The notes below the pieces were generated by a model that worked only from the letters and a program-made list of their open reading frames with translations, did no database searches and had not been told where the DNA came from. From positions 88,664-152,663 of the forward strand of contig CACCBF010000003.1 in the NCBI GenBank assembly GCA_902544135.1: a stretch of 64,000 nucleotides of DNA. The letters run 5' to 3'. The DNA comes from an uncultured Pelagibacteraceae bacterium (GTDB taxonomy: Bacteria; Pseudomonadota; Alphaproteobacteria; Pelagibacterales; Pelagibacteraceae). Every line of letters starts with the position of its first letter. The first letter of the stretch is position 1. Shown here piece after piece: positions 1 through 8,034 of this stretch. The position numbers and the translations under genes are program-made.

Positions 1-723
1 ATTGGAGAAAGATTTATGTCAGCTTTAGGTAAAGAGGATCCTTTACTGGAAGTAGATTCACAGCCATTTTTGGCAACATCTTACTCAGATGCAATGAAAT
101 TATACAAAGCATCTAAAGCTGAGATCATTAAAGGCTTGGATGAAAAGGGTTTGGTATTTCTTTACGCTGTGCCATGGCCAGCACAAGGCTTATATAGTAA
201 AAAAGAAATCAACTCTGTCAATGACCTTAAAGGTTTAAAGTTTAGAGCATATAATTCTGCAACAATTAGAATTGCTGAGTTAACAGGTATGGCGCCAACA
301 AAAATTGAGGCCGCTGAAATTAGCCAAGCATTCTCAACAGGAGCTGTTGAAAGTATGATCACATCTCCTACGACAGGAAAAAACTCTAAAATATGGGAAA
401 ACGGTGTGAAATATTTTTATGATATAGCAGCTTGGTTTCCAAAAAATATGGTGATTGTAAATAAAGATTCTTGGAATAAACTTGATCAAGCAACAAAAGA
501 TCTAGTAATGAAACAAGCAGCTTTAGCAGAGAGAAAAGGCTGGCAGTTATCAAAACAAGGGAATGTTGGGGATAAAAAAGCTTTAGCTAATGCTGGAATG
601 GTAGTAGGTAAAGTAAATGCATCTCTACAAGCTCATTTTGAAAAAGTGGGTGAGACTATGGCAAAGGAATGGTCTCAAAAAGCTGGTTCAAGAGGAGCAG
701 CCGTTTTATCAAGTTATAAATAA
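1..723 (+). CDS. TRAP transporter substrate-binding protein, DctP family (5' end outside window)
   Basis: This is the periplasmic solute receptor of a tripartite ATP-independent periplasmic transporter. The frame is open from base 1, so the ATG at 16 in the ORF track is internal and the signal peptide and N-terminal lobe lie upstream. The visible part has the family's typical hinge and C-terminal lobe: 'DLKGLKFRAYN', whose Arg normally binds the ligand carboxylate, followed by 'AFSTGAVESMITSPTTG' and 'WFPKNMVIVNKDSWNKL'. It is followed by DctQ and DctM genes, which confirms the system. The ligand cannot be read from the sequence; an organic acid is usual for the family. Confidence 0.9.
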   Translation: MGERFMSALGKEDPLLEVDSQPFLATSYSDAMKLYKASKAEIIKGLDEKGLVFLYAVPWPAQGLYSKKEINSVNDLKGLKFRAYNSATIRIAELTGMAPTKIEAAEISQAFSTGAVESMITSPTTGKNSKIWENGVKYFYDIAAWFPKNMVIVNKDSWNKLDQATKDLVMKQAALAERKGWQLSKQGNVGDKKALANAGMVVGKVNASLQAHFEKVGETMAKEWSQKAGSRGAAVLSSYK

Positions 724-734
724 TCAAATTTTAA

Positions 735-767
735 TTAAGGCCACTTAAAAATATTGGGTGGCCTTAA
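735..767 (+). terminator. Stem-loop between binding-protein and permease genes
   Basis: A perfect 10-bp inverted repeat (TTAAGGCCAC / GTGGCCTTAA) encloses a 13-nt loop in the 50-nt gap between dctP and dctQ. It has no U-tract and ends 6 nt before the dctQ ATG. It is therefore more likely a leaky terminator or 3'-end stabiliser that raises binding-protein expression over the membrane subunits than a full stop. That role is inferred from similar hairpins in transporter operons. Confidence 0.55.
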
Positions 768-773
768 ATTATT

Positions 774-1256
774 ATGTTAGAAATCTTAGATAAGAATTTA
801 AATAAAATTTATAAATTTTCTGGATATATTGCAGCTGCATTTCTTATTTTAGTAGCAGTATTTATTTTAATAGGTATTTCATCAAGAATATTTGGATTCT
901 ATGTTAGAGGTCTTGCGGAATACTCAGGTTACTGCATGGCAGCAGCCTCTTTTTTTGCATTAGCTTATACATTTGTTGAAAATGGCCACATAAGGATTAC
1001 TCTTTTTCTAGAAAAATTATCAGGGTTAAAAAGAAAATTTATTGAAATCTGGTGCCTAAGTGTAGCAACTTTTTTTTCTGGGTATTTGGCATTTTATTTT
1101 ATTAAGATGTTAGTTATTTCTTATAAATTTCAAGAAAGAAGCGAGGGTGCAGATGAAATTTTAATTTGGATACCTCAAACAAGTGTAGCTGTTGGTTCTA
1201 CTATTTTCTTTTTATGTGTTCTCCATCAACTCATTTTAATTTTTAAAAAAAGTTAA
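774..1256 (+). CDS. dctQ: TRAP transporter small permease (DctQ)
   Basis: This 160-residue inner-membrane protein has four predicted hydrophobic helices (roughly residues 15-38, 45-65, 90-112 and 128-155), the size and topology of DctQ subunits. Its N-terminal 'LNKIYKFSGYIAAAFLILVAVFILIGI' and the segment 'YSGYCMAAASFFALAYTFVENGHIRITLF' match the conserved DctQ core. It joins DctM to form the Na+-driven permease fed by the upstream binding protein. Its stop directly abuts the dctM start. Confidence 0.9.
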   Translation: MLEILDKNLNKIYKFSGYIAAAFLILVAVFILIGISSRIFGFYVRGLAEYSGYCMAAASFFALAYTFVENGHIRITLFLEKLSGLKRKFIEIWCLSVATFFSGYLAFYFIKMLVISYKFQERSEGADEILIWIPQTSVAVGSTIFFLCVLHQLILIFKKS

Positions 1257-2567
1257 ATGGCAGAAATTTTATTAACAATTTTTTTTATTAGTGTTTTATT
1301 GTTCTTTCTTGGTTCAGGTATCTGGGTAGCCTTGAGTATGATTGGAGTATCTGCAATAGGTATGATGTTATTTACATCAAGACCAGTTGGAGATGCAATG
1401 GCAACAACAATATGGGGAACATCATCCTCATGGACACTTACAGCATTACCTTTATTTGTTTGGATGGGAGAAATTCTATTTAGAACAAGACTTTCTGAAA
1501 ATTTATTTAAAGGTTTATCTCCGTGGATGCAAAAATTACCGGGAGGTTTAATTCACGTAAACATAGTCGGATGTGCTTTATTTGCTGCTATTTCAGGTTC
1601 ATCTGCAGCCACAGTTGCAACTGTAGGTAAGATGTCTATACCAGAATTAAGAAAAAGAAATTATCCTGAGAAAATCTTACTTGGCAGTCTTGCTGGTTCT
1701 GGAACACTAGGTTTATTGATACCTCCATCAATAATTTTGATTATTTATGGAGTAGCCGTTCAAGAGTCTATTGCAAAATTATTTATAGCTGGAATCTTAC
1801 CCGGGATAATGATTGCATTAATTTTTATGTCATATGTTATTTTTTGGTCTTTGATTAACAAAAAACAAATGCCCAAAATTGTTGAAGAATATTCAATTTT
1901 TGAGAAGATTAAAAGATCTAAACAACTTTTACCTGTTATATTTTTAATCTCTGCTGTTATAGGTTCAATATATACCGGTATAGCTACTGCTACTGAGGCA
2001 GCATCTTTAGGAGTTGTTGGGGCTTTAATTTTGTCATATTTTCAAAAAAGTTTAACTTTAGAAACTTTTAAAACATCCTTATTAGGTGCAACAAAAACAT
2101 CTTGTATGATTGCATTTATCTTAGCAGGTTCAACATTCTTATCTTTGGCAATGGGTTTTACAGGTTTACCAAGAAACTTAGCAATGTGGATTCAAAATAT
2201 GGATTTATCGCCTTATGTATTAATTTTTGTTTTAATGATTTTTTATATAATCTTAGGGATGTTTCTTGATGGTATCTCAGCTGTTGTATTGACTATGGCT
2301 ATAATAGAACCAATGATTAGACAAGCAGGTTTTGACATGATTTGGTTTGGTATATTTTTAGTTATTGTTGTAGAGATGGCTCAAATAACACCACCTGTGG
2401 GTTTTAATTTATTTGTTTTACAAGGTATGGCCAACAAAGACATGGGTTATATTGCTCGAAGTGCGTTTCCATTGTTTTTGTTAATGGTTCTAGCAGTTAT
2501 ATTAGTTGTGATTTTTCCAGAGATTGCCTTGTGGCTGCCAGAGCAGATGATTAAAAATATTAACTAA
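1257..2567 (+). CDS. dctM: TRAP transporter large permease (DctM)
   Basis: This 436-residue polytopic membrane protein is the transport subunit, coupling Na+ entry to solute uptake. Family hallmarks are 'ISGSSAATVATVGKMSIPELRKRNYPEKILLGSLAGSGTLGLLIPPSI' in the first half and 'TEAASLGVVGAL' and 'ITPPVGFNLFVLQGM' in the second half. The length is normal for the family. The gene follows dctQ with no gap. Its last 4 nt overlap the stop of the convergent TPR gene, so there is no room for a conventional intergenic terminator. Confidence 0.93.
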   Translation: MAEILLTIFFISVLLFFLGSGIWVALSMIGVSAIGMMLFTSRPVGDAMATTIWGTSSSWTLTALPLFVWMGEILFRTRLSENLFKGLSPWMQKLPGGLIHVNIVGCALFAAISGSSAATVATVGKMSIPELRKRNYPEKILLGSLAGSGTLGLLIPPSIILIIYGVAVQESIAKLFIAGILPGIMIALIFMSYVIFWSLINKKQMPKIVEEYSIFEKIKRSKQLLPVIFLISAVIGSIYTGIATATEAASLGVVGALILSYFQKSLTLETFKTSLLGATKTSCMIAFILAGSTFLSLAMGFTGLPRNLAMWIQNMDLSPYVLIFVLMIFYIILGMFLDGISAVVLTMAIIEPMIRQAGFDMIWFGIFLVIVVEMAQITPPVGFNLFVLQGMANKDMGYIARSAFPLFLLMVLAVILVVIFPEIALWLPEQMIKNIN

Positions 2568-3067
2568 TATTTAGAAATTTTTTCTCCAGCTATAATTGCT
2601 TTCAGGTCATTGTACTCTTTACAATCGCAACCTTTTAAAACTTCTAATCTTTCAACTGCAAGATTATGTCTATTTGTTGCCACGTAAAGTTCACCTAAAT
2701 ATTCATTAATACCAATGTGGTAAGGATTGATAGCTAGACCTTGAAGATAATATTTCTCTCCATTTTTAAAATCACCTAGTTTTCTAGAAGTAAAGCCTAA
2801 ATAATTTAAAGTATCTGGTTTATTTGGTTTTTTGCTGTTTGATTTAAGTAAAAGTTTTAAAGCTTTTTCATAACTCGATTGTGCTTTATCTTTTTTTCCT
2901 TTTTTTTCATATTTATTTGCAGATTTTATTAGTTTAACTGCCTTTTCATAGTTTGTTTTGGTTACTGGACCATCACCCTCGCCGCCACTGCTACTGGATC
3001 CTGCAGAGTAAGAATTTGATATTAAAGTTACAGATAACAAAATTGTGATAAATATTTTTTTAATCAT
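2564..3067 (-). CDS. Exported TPR-repeat protein
   Basis: This is a 167-residue protein of unknown function. It starts with a signal peptide (about residues 1-21, 'MIKKIFITILLSVTLISNSYSAG'), then a Ser/Gly-rich linker, then two to three tetratricopeptide repeats (about 40-140; 'PDTLNYLGFTSRKLGDFKNGEKYYLQGLAINP' is a clear TPR). It probably acts as a periplasmic protein-interaction module. Its start overlaps the end of pxpA by 8 nt, so it is probably co-transcribed with pxpA. A 'CDC' motif lies near the C-terminus, with no known meaning. Confidence 0.8.
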   Translation of the reverse strand: MIKKIFITILLSVTLISNSYSAGSSSSGGEGDGPVTKTNYEKAVKLIKSANKYEKKGKKDKAQSSYEKALKLLLKSNSKKPNKPDTLNYLGFTSRKLGDFKNGEKYYLQGLAINPYHIGINEYLGELYVATNRHNLAVERLEVLKGCDCKEYNDLKAIIAGEKISKY

Positions 3068-3839
3068 TTATAAATTTCCTCATTTTGTTTAAAGGTCTAA
3101 GTTCAAGCCCATTATCTATAAAGTTATTTTTGATGGATATTGCTGTTGCTAATGAACTCATATTGTCACCATGTATACACACAGAGTCGATTTCACAAGG
3201 TATTTGCTTTCCGCTGTGACAATTAAGCGACTGATTTTTAACCATACTTAAAACATGTATTTTTGCTTGCTCTGGGTCTGTGATTAAAGCATGAGATTTC
3301 TTTCGGGAGACAAGATTGCCGTCATCCTCATAATTTCTGTCCGCAAATATCTCGCAAGCTATTTTCATATCAAGTTTTTTTGCAGCTTCCTCCATTTTGG
3401 ATCCAGTTGGAACCAAATAAATTAAATCTTTGCTAATACCTTTTATACTTTTTGCAAGTATTGTTGCTAAATCAATATTTTCACATGCCATATTATTTAG
3501 AGCTCCATGAGGCTTAATATGTGTAACGTTTTCTCCTTGTTCTAATGCTATCTTTTGAAGAATATCATATTGATCCATTATAAGTTTTTTAATTTCTAAG
3601 TCAGATAAATTCATTCTCTCTCTTCCAAAATTTTCTGGATCATTGAAAGATGGATGTGCACCGATACTTACACCATTTTTTTTTGATATTTTTATGACTT
3701 GGCTCATAGTTTCCTCATCACCAGCATGGTATCCACAGGCAACGTTTGCAGAATTTACTATTTCTAATAATTCTGGATCATGCTTATTTGAGTGGTATTT
3801 AGATTTTTCTCCTAAATCACAATTTATATTAATTTCCAT
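3060..3839 (-). CDS. pxpA: 5-oxoprolinase subunit A (LamB/YcsF family)
   Basis: PxpA works with PxpB and PxpC in ATP-dependent opening of 5-oxoproline (pyroglutamate) to glutamate. The YcsF signature is clear: 'INCDLGE' at the N-terminus, then 'NVACGYHAGD', 'GAHPSFND', 'HIKPHGALNN' and the C-terminal 'SVCIHGDN'. I place the start at 3839 (MEININCDLGE), 8 codons inside the ORF-track start, because family members begin a few residues before NCDLGE. This leaves a 27-bp divergent gap to pxpB. Elsewhere the pxp genes usually run on one strand, so the split is slightly unusual. Confidence 0.92.
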   Translation of the reverse strand: MEININCDLGEKSKYHSNKHDPELLEIVNSANVACGYHAGDEETMSQVIKISKKNGVSIGAHPSFNDPENFGRERMNLSDLEIKKLIMDQYDILQKIALEQGENVTHIKPHGALNNMACENIDLATILAKSIKGISKDLIYLVPTGSKMEEAAKKLDMKIACEIFADRNYEDDGNLVSRKKSHALITDPEQAKIHVLSMVKNQSLNCHSGKQIPCEIDSVCIHGDNMSSLATAISIKNNFIDNGLELRPLNKMRKFIND

Positions 3840-3866
3840 AGTCATAAGTGTTAAGTATATCATGGC

Positions 3867-4541
3867 ATGATAAAAAATATATTAAATCTTGGTGACGCAG
3901 CATTATATTGTGACTTTGGTAAAGACGTAAATAGAGAAACTAATACTCAAGTAATTAGATATTTCAAAAGTATTCAGAAAGAAAATATACCATCAATAAA
4001 TAATTTATCTCCCTCTTATAATAAATTAATAATTTCTTTTGATTTAAAAAAAACGAATTTTAAAGATTTAAAAAAGTTAATAGAAAACCTTAATATTACG
4101 AATGAAGATGATCTAAAAAATAAAAAAATTGAAGTTCCAGTATGCTGTGACGAAAATTTTGCTTTAGATATAGTGAGATTGGAGAACAAACTTAATCTTA
4201 AAAGAGAAAAAATTTATGAAAATTTTTTTAGTAAAGAATTCTTTTGTTATATGACGGGCTTTATTGCGGGAATGCCTTTTTTAGGAGATTTATCTAAAGA
4301 TATGAGAGCAAAGCGTCTAGAAACTCCTAGAGTCAGAGTTCCAAAGGGATCAGTAGCTTTGACCGAACAGTTTGCAAATATTTATACTTTTGAAAGTCCA
4401 GGTGGATGGAATGTTATAGGAAATAGTCCATTAAGAATATTTGATGGCTCAAAAGAAGAAAGCCCAAATTTAATAAGTCCAGGTGATATTGTCTTATTTA
4501 AAGAAATATCAAAAAATCAGTATGAAAATTATAATGAGTAA
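3867..4541 (+). CDS. pxpB: 5-oxoprolinase subunit B (KipI-like, allophanate hydrolase subunit 1 family)
   Basis: This 224-residue cytoplasmic protein is the PxpB partner of PxpC. Family signatures are 'LNLGDAALYCDFG' at the N-terminus, 'MTGFIAGMPFLGDL' in the middle, 'PRVRVPKGSVALT' and 'TFESPGGWNVIGNSP' near residues 150-190. The length fits stand-alone PxpB/KipI proteins. Its last 8 nt overlap the likely pxpC start (ATGAGTAA), a typical translational-coupling arrangement. Confidence 0.92.
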   Translation: MIKNILNLGDAALYCDFGKDVNRETNTQVIRYFKSIQKENIPSINNLSPSYNKLIISFDLKKTNFKDLKKLIENLNITNEDDLKNKKIEVPVCCDENFALDIVRLENKLNLKREKIYENFFSKEFFCYMTGFIAGMPFLGDLSKDMRAKRLETPRVRVPKGSVALTEQFANIYTFESPGGWNVIGNSPLRIFDGSKEESPNLISPGDIVLFKEISKNQYENYNE

Positions 4542-5481
4542 AAATTATTTTCAAGTTATCAGAGCAGGAATTAATACTACTTTTCAAGATGAGGGTCGAA
4601 AAAATCTTTATCATGTTGGAATTCCTTTTAGTGGAGCAATGGATAAAAGAAATTACTTATTATCAAATAAGCTTGTTGGTAATAAGATAAATTTACCTGC
4701 TTTAGAATTTGCGTACCAAGGCCCTTTATTAAAATATTTTGGAAATAAAATTAATATTGCAATCACAGGAGATGTAAATTTTAGGATTAAAAAAAAAGAT
4801 ATAACTATTGATGGTAACTGCTATCAATCTTTAAATTTAGAAGATGGTGATGAAGTAGACATTTTATCTACCAATAAGTCTGTGTATGGATATTTGGCTA
4901 TTGGTGGTCAAATAGACTTAAAATATCAATGGTCTAGTTGTTCTACAAATACAAAAGCGATTATTGGGGCAAATGGTGGTAAAAAGTTTGAAAATGAACA
5001 AGTGATAAATATTTCAAAATTGAATGATCACTTAGTGGAAAAAAAATTAAACTATATACATACTAAAATAGAAAATATTAGAATAATTAAAGGAACCAAT
5101 TTTGATTATTTTTCAGATAAAGGAAAAAAAATCTTTCTAGAAAAAGAATTTGTTGTTTCAAAGTTAACTGATCGAATGGGTATGAGGTTAGAAGGACCGA
5201 AAATAGAGAATATCATTGATACCAACATTAAATCAGAAGGATTAATAAAAGGAGTAATACAAGTGCCTGCAGATGGTAATCCTATAGTTATGCTTTCAGA
5301 TCATGGGACAATAGGAGGCTATCCAAAAATAGGAGTAGTGATAAGTGCTGATTATGACAAATTAGTTCAACTATCACCAGGTTCTAGAGTAAAGTTTAAG
5401 CAGGTTGATTTATCTAGCGCAGAAAATTTATTTAAGTTATATGACTTAGAAACTCAAAATTTAATTTCTCAAATTGAATGA
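4534..5481 (+). CDS. pxpC: 5-oxoprolinase subunit C (KipA-like, carboxyltransferase domain)
   Basis: PxpC forms the 5-oxoprolinase active complex with PxpB. The family pattern is visible: 'GINTTFQDEGRKNLYHVGIPFSGAMD' near the N-terminus, 'ALEFAYQGP', and 'GNPIVMLSDHGTIGGYPKIGVVI' towards the C-terminus. I choose ATG 4534 (MSKNYFQVI), 17 codons inside the ORF-track start. That ATG overlaps the pxpB stop by 8 nt, and the upstream extension is only pxpB read in another frame. The resulting length is 315 residues. Confidence 0.92.
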   Translation: MSKNYFQVIRAGINTTFQDEGRKNLYHVGIPFSGAMDKRNYLLSNKLVGNKINLPALEFAYQGPLLKYFGNKINIAITGDVNFRIKKKDITIDGNCYQSLNLEDGDEVDILSTNKSVYGYLAIGGQIDLKYQWSSCSTNTKAIIGANGGKKFENEQVINISKLNDHLVEKKLNYIHTKIENIRIIKGTNFDYFSDKGKKIFLEKEFVVSKLTDRMGMRLEGPKIENIIDTNIKSEGLIKGVIQVPADGNPIVMLSDHGTIGGYPKIGVVISADYDKLVQLSPGSRVKFKQVDLSSAENLFKLYDLETQNLISQIE

Positions 5482-6350
5482 ACATAATCAAAACAATACC
5501 TGGGCCTTTTCTAGTTTTTTTTGGTGCTGTAAGCTTAAGTTTCGGAGGATTAATTGTTAAGTCCTTTGAAGGTTCAACGCTCTGGCAAATTTTATTTTGG
5601 CGATCATTTTTTTTTATAATTGTTGTTAGTTTTTTTCTTCTGTTGACTTATAAAAAAAAATTTTTTAGTGCTTTGACTAAATCTGGAATTCCTGGATTTA
5701 TTGGTGGAGCTATTTTATCTTTAGGTTTTGCTAGTTATGTATTTGCTATGTACGAAACTACTGTGGCAAATACAAATTTTATTATTCAAACACAAACTCT
5801 TTTTTTGGCAATATTTGGTTATGTATTTTTGAAGGAGACAATATCTAAACTTACTTTCTTTTGTATATTGCTTGCTATCTCAGGTATTTTTTTGATGCTT
5901 GGAACTTCCATATCTCCTGGTGAAATGACAGGCAATCTTGTGGCATTCGTAATGCCAATCTCTTTTGCAATTTTAATATTAATAGTAAGAAAGTTTCCTG
6001 ATGTTGATATGATTCCACTTCAATTAGTGGCAGGTATATTTGCAATGATAATTGGATTATTAATGTCGCCAACAATAATTATATCCTCAAAAGACATTTT
6101 TTTGGGTTTTTTAGCAGGTTTTTTTCAATTAGGTTTTGGTTTTATACTTATTACAATTGGTGCAAGGTCAACTCCTTCCGCTTTCGTTGGTATAATAATG
6201 TTAACAGAAGCTGTTCTAGGTCCGTTGTGGGCTTGGATGTTTGTGAATGAGAATCCGCCTCTTTTTGTTTTGATAGGTGGCTCAATTGTTATTACAGCAG
6301 TTGTTTTGCAGTTTTTGAATAAATTTTTAACTAAAAAGAGAGCATATTAA
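5478..6350 (+). CDS. DMT-superfamily (EamA) permease
   Basis: This 290-residue inner-membrane protein has about ten hydrophobic helices arranged as two EamA repeats of roughly 140 residues. 'YVFLKETISKLTFFCILLAISGIFLML' ends the first repeat, and 'IIMLTEAVLGPLWAWMFVNENPP' lies in the second. It overlaps pxpC by ATGA, so it is co-transcribed with the 5-oxoprolinase genes. This suggests, without proving, transport of 5-oxoproline or a related metabolite. The direction cannot be judged from sequence. Confidence 0.88.
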   Translation: MNIIKTIPGPFLVFFGAVSLSFGGLIVKSFEGSTLWQILFWRSFFFIIVVSFFLLLTYKKKFFSALTKSGIPGFIGGAILSLGFASYVFAMYETTVANTNFIIQTQTLFLAIFGYVFLKETISKLTFFCILLAISGIFLMLGTSISPGEMTGNLVAFVMPISFAILILIVRKFPDVDMIPLQLVAGIFAMIIGLLMSPTIIISSKDIFLGFLAGFFQLGFGFILITIGARSTPSAFVGIIMLTEAVLGPLWAWMFVNENPPLFVLIGGSIVITAVVLQFLNKFLTKKRAY

Positions 6351-6387
6351 TATTTATGTTTATATTAATTTGTGATATACAGGATTT

Positions 6388-6549
6388 AATTACGGGAGAG
6401 ACTACTAATTCTTGTAGCGCCGAAGGAGCAACCACCCAGGAATCTCTCAGGCAAAATGGACCGTAACATATTAACTCTGGAAAGAGATTTAATTCTCGCC
6501 GAAGGAGCAAAACTCTCAGGCAAATATACAGATGGGTAAAAAGAGTTAA
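6388..6549 (+). promoter_or_regulatory. Tandem glycine riboswitch
   Basis: Two glycine-aptamer copies lie head to tail in the 200-nt leader of gcvT. Copy 1 (about 6393-6456) has 'CGCCGAAGGAGCAA', 'CTCTCAGGCAAAA' and 'TGGACCG'. Copy 2 (about 6471-6549) repeats 'CGCCGAAGGAGCAA' and 'CTCTCAGGCAAA'. The second P1 helix is an 8-bp pairing of TTAACTCT (6471-6478) with AGAGTTAA (6542-6549), and its 3' strand ends one base before the gcvT ATG. The only weak Shine-Dalgarno-like sequence (AAGAG) lies in or beside this strand, which suggests control of translation initiation. No terminator hairpin with a U-tract separates the aptamers from the gene. Confidence 0.96.
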
Positions 6550-6550
6550 T

Positions 6551-7654
6551 ATGGATATAAAAAAAACATCGCTTTATCAATTGCATCAAGACAGCAAAGC
6601 AAAATTTGTAGAATTTGCAGGATATCAAATGCCAATTCAATATTCTGAGGGTATTGTTGAAGAACATAGGTTCACAAGAAACCATTCAGGCATTTTTGAT
6701 GTTTCGCATATGGGTCAATTATTTATCTATGGCCAAGAGGATTTAGTTGATGATTTAGAAAGAATTTTTCCATTAGACTTAAAAAATTTAAAACTAAATC
6801 ACTCAAAATACAGTTTTTTAATGAGTGACACTGCCGGAATTTATGATGATTTAATTATTACTAAAATCAAAGATGGCTTTTTAATAATTCTGAATGCCGC
6901 TTGTAAAGAAAATGATTATAAAATTTTAAAGGGACTATTAACTGATAGATATAAAATGATTTTGGATGAAGAAAGATCTTTAATTGCAATCCAAGGACCT
7001 AAATCTGTAGAAATTTTAAATAGTGTTATTCAAGGTGTTGAAAATTTAAATTTTATGTCAGGCAATTGGTTTACACTGGATGATCACAATATTTACATTA
7101 CGAGATCAGGATATACAGGTGAAGATGGTTTCGAGGTGTCACTTACTAATGAATTTGCAGACAGGTTTACGAGAAGATTAATTGATAAAGGTGCAAAATT
7201 AATCGGTCTTGGAGCGCGAGATACATTGAGATTGGAAGCCGGTCTGTGCCTATACGGTCATGAACTAAGTAAAGATAAGACACCAGTTGAAGCAAATTTG
7301 AAATGGGCTATTTCAAAAGAAAGAATTTTAAAAGGAAACTTTATTGGATCAGATATAATTACTAAACAATTAAACAATGGAGTGAGTAAGATAAGGGTGG
7401 GCATAAAACCGGAGGGAAGAATAATTGCCAGAGAAAAGACTAAGATATACAATGAATCTAATTTAGAAATAGGTGAAATAACAAGTGGAACGTTTGGACC
7501 AAGTGTTAATGGCCCTGTGGCCATGGGATACGTGGAAAATGAATTTTCAAAAAAAAACACTAAAATATTTTTAGAGGTTAGAGGTAAGAAGCATCCAGCT
7601 ACAATTTGTGAGTTGCCTTTTTATAAAAAAAGTTATGTAAAGGGAGTTAATTAA
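6551..7654 (+). CDS. gcvT: Glycine cleavage system T protein (aminomethyltransferase)
   Basis: GcvT transfers the aminomethyl carbon from the H-protein lipoate to tetrahydrofolate, releasing ammonia and 5,10-methylene-THF. The 367-residue length is normal. Recognisable family segments are '[10 protein letters not shown]' with '[12 protein letters not shown]' at the N-terminus, '[12 protein letters not shown]', '[21 protein letters not shown]' and '[19 protein letters not shown]'. It is the first gene after the glycine riboswitch and overlaps gcvH by one base (TAATG). Some T-protein family members are dimethylglycine or DMSP demethylases, but the gcvHP context makes GcvT the best call. Confidence 0.96.
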   Translation: MDIKKTSLYQLHQDSKAKFVEFAGYQMPIQYSEGIVEEHRFTRNHSGIFDVSHMGQLFIYGQEDLVDDLERIFPLDLKNLKLNHSKYSFLMSDTAGIYDDLIITKIKDGFLIILNAACKENDYKILKGLLTDRYKMILDEERSLIAIQGPKSVEILNSVIQGVENLNFMSGNWFTLDDHNIYITRSGYTGEDGFEVSLTNEFADRFTRRLIDKGAKLIGLGARDTLRLEAGLCLYGHELSKDKTPVEANLKWAISKERILKGNFIGSDIITKQLNNGVSKIRVGIKPEGRIIAREKTKIYNESNLEIGEITSGTFGPSVNGPVAMGYVENEFSKKNTKIFLEVRGKKHPATICELPFYKKSYVKGVN

Positions 7655-8034
7655 TGAGCGAAGTAAAATATTCTAAAGAACACGAATGGATTAAATTAGA
7701 GGGAGATACAGCTACTATTGGGATAACTAAGCATGCAACAGAAATGCTTGGAGATATAGTTTTTGCGGAACTTCCAGAAAAAGGAACCAGTGTAGAAAAG
7801 GACGGAACAGCTGGGGTAGTTGAATCTACAAAAGCTGCAAGCGATGTATACACACCGGTAAGTGGTGAGGTTGTTGATTTAAATCAATCTATTGTTGATG
7901 ACCCATCAAAAATAAATCAGGATCCAGAAAACTCTGCTTGGTTCTTTAAATTAAAAATTAAAGATAAGTCAGAGATGGATACTTTAATGAATAAAGATGA
8001 ATACGATATATTTGCAAAGGAGAGCTCCTCATAA
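7654..8034 (+). CDS. gcvH: Glycine cleavage system H protein
   Basis: This 126-residue lipoyl carrier shuttles the methylamine group between GcvP and GcvT and supplies the lipoate reoxidised by the L protein. The lipoylation site is Lys60 in '[13 protein letters not shown]', and the N-terminal '[20 protein letters not shown]' is typical. 'ADLPE' appears here as 'AELPE'. A gcvL/lpd gene is not in the window; it is probably shared with the 2-oxoacid dehydrogenases elsewhere. The gene overlaps gcvP by one base. Confidence 0.97.
   Translation: MSEVKYSKEHEWIKLEGDTATIGITKHATEMLGDIVFAELPEKGTSVEKDGTAGVVESTKAASDVYTPVSGEVVDLNQSIVDDPSKINQDPENSAWFFKLKIKDKSEMDTLMNKDEYDIFAKESSS

Noticed and set aside
4483-4533. 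ORF-track start of pxpC at 4483
   Set aside because: The first 17 codons lie inside pxpB and lack family similarity; ATG 4534 overlapping the pxpB stop is better.
6386-6685. Minus-strand 99-residue ORF over the gcvT leader
   Set aside because: It is the antisense of the glycine riboswitch and the gcvT start, whose functions are clear, and it shows no protein family pattern.
7258-7560. Minus-strand ORF inside gcvT
   Set aside because: It is a shadow frame of gcvT with no homology or ribosome site.
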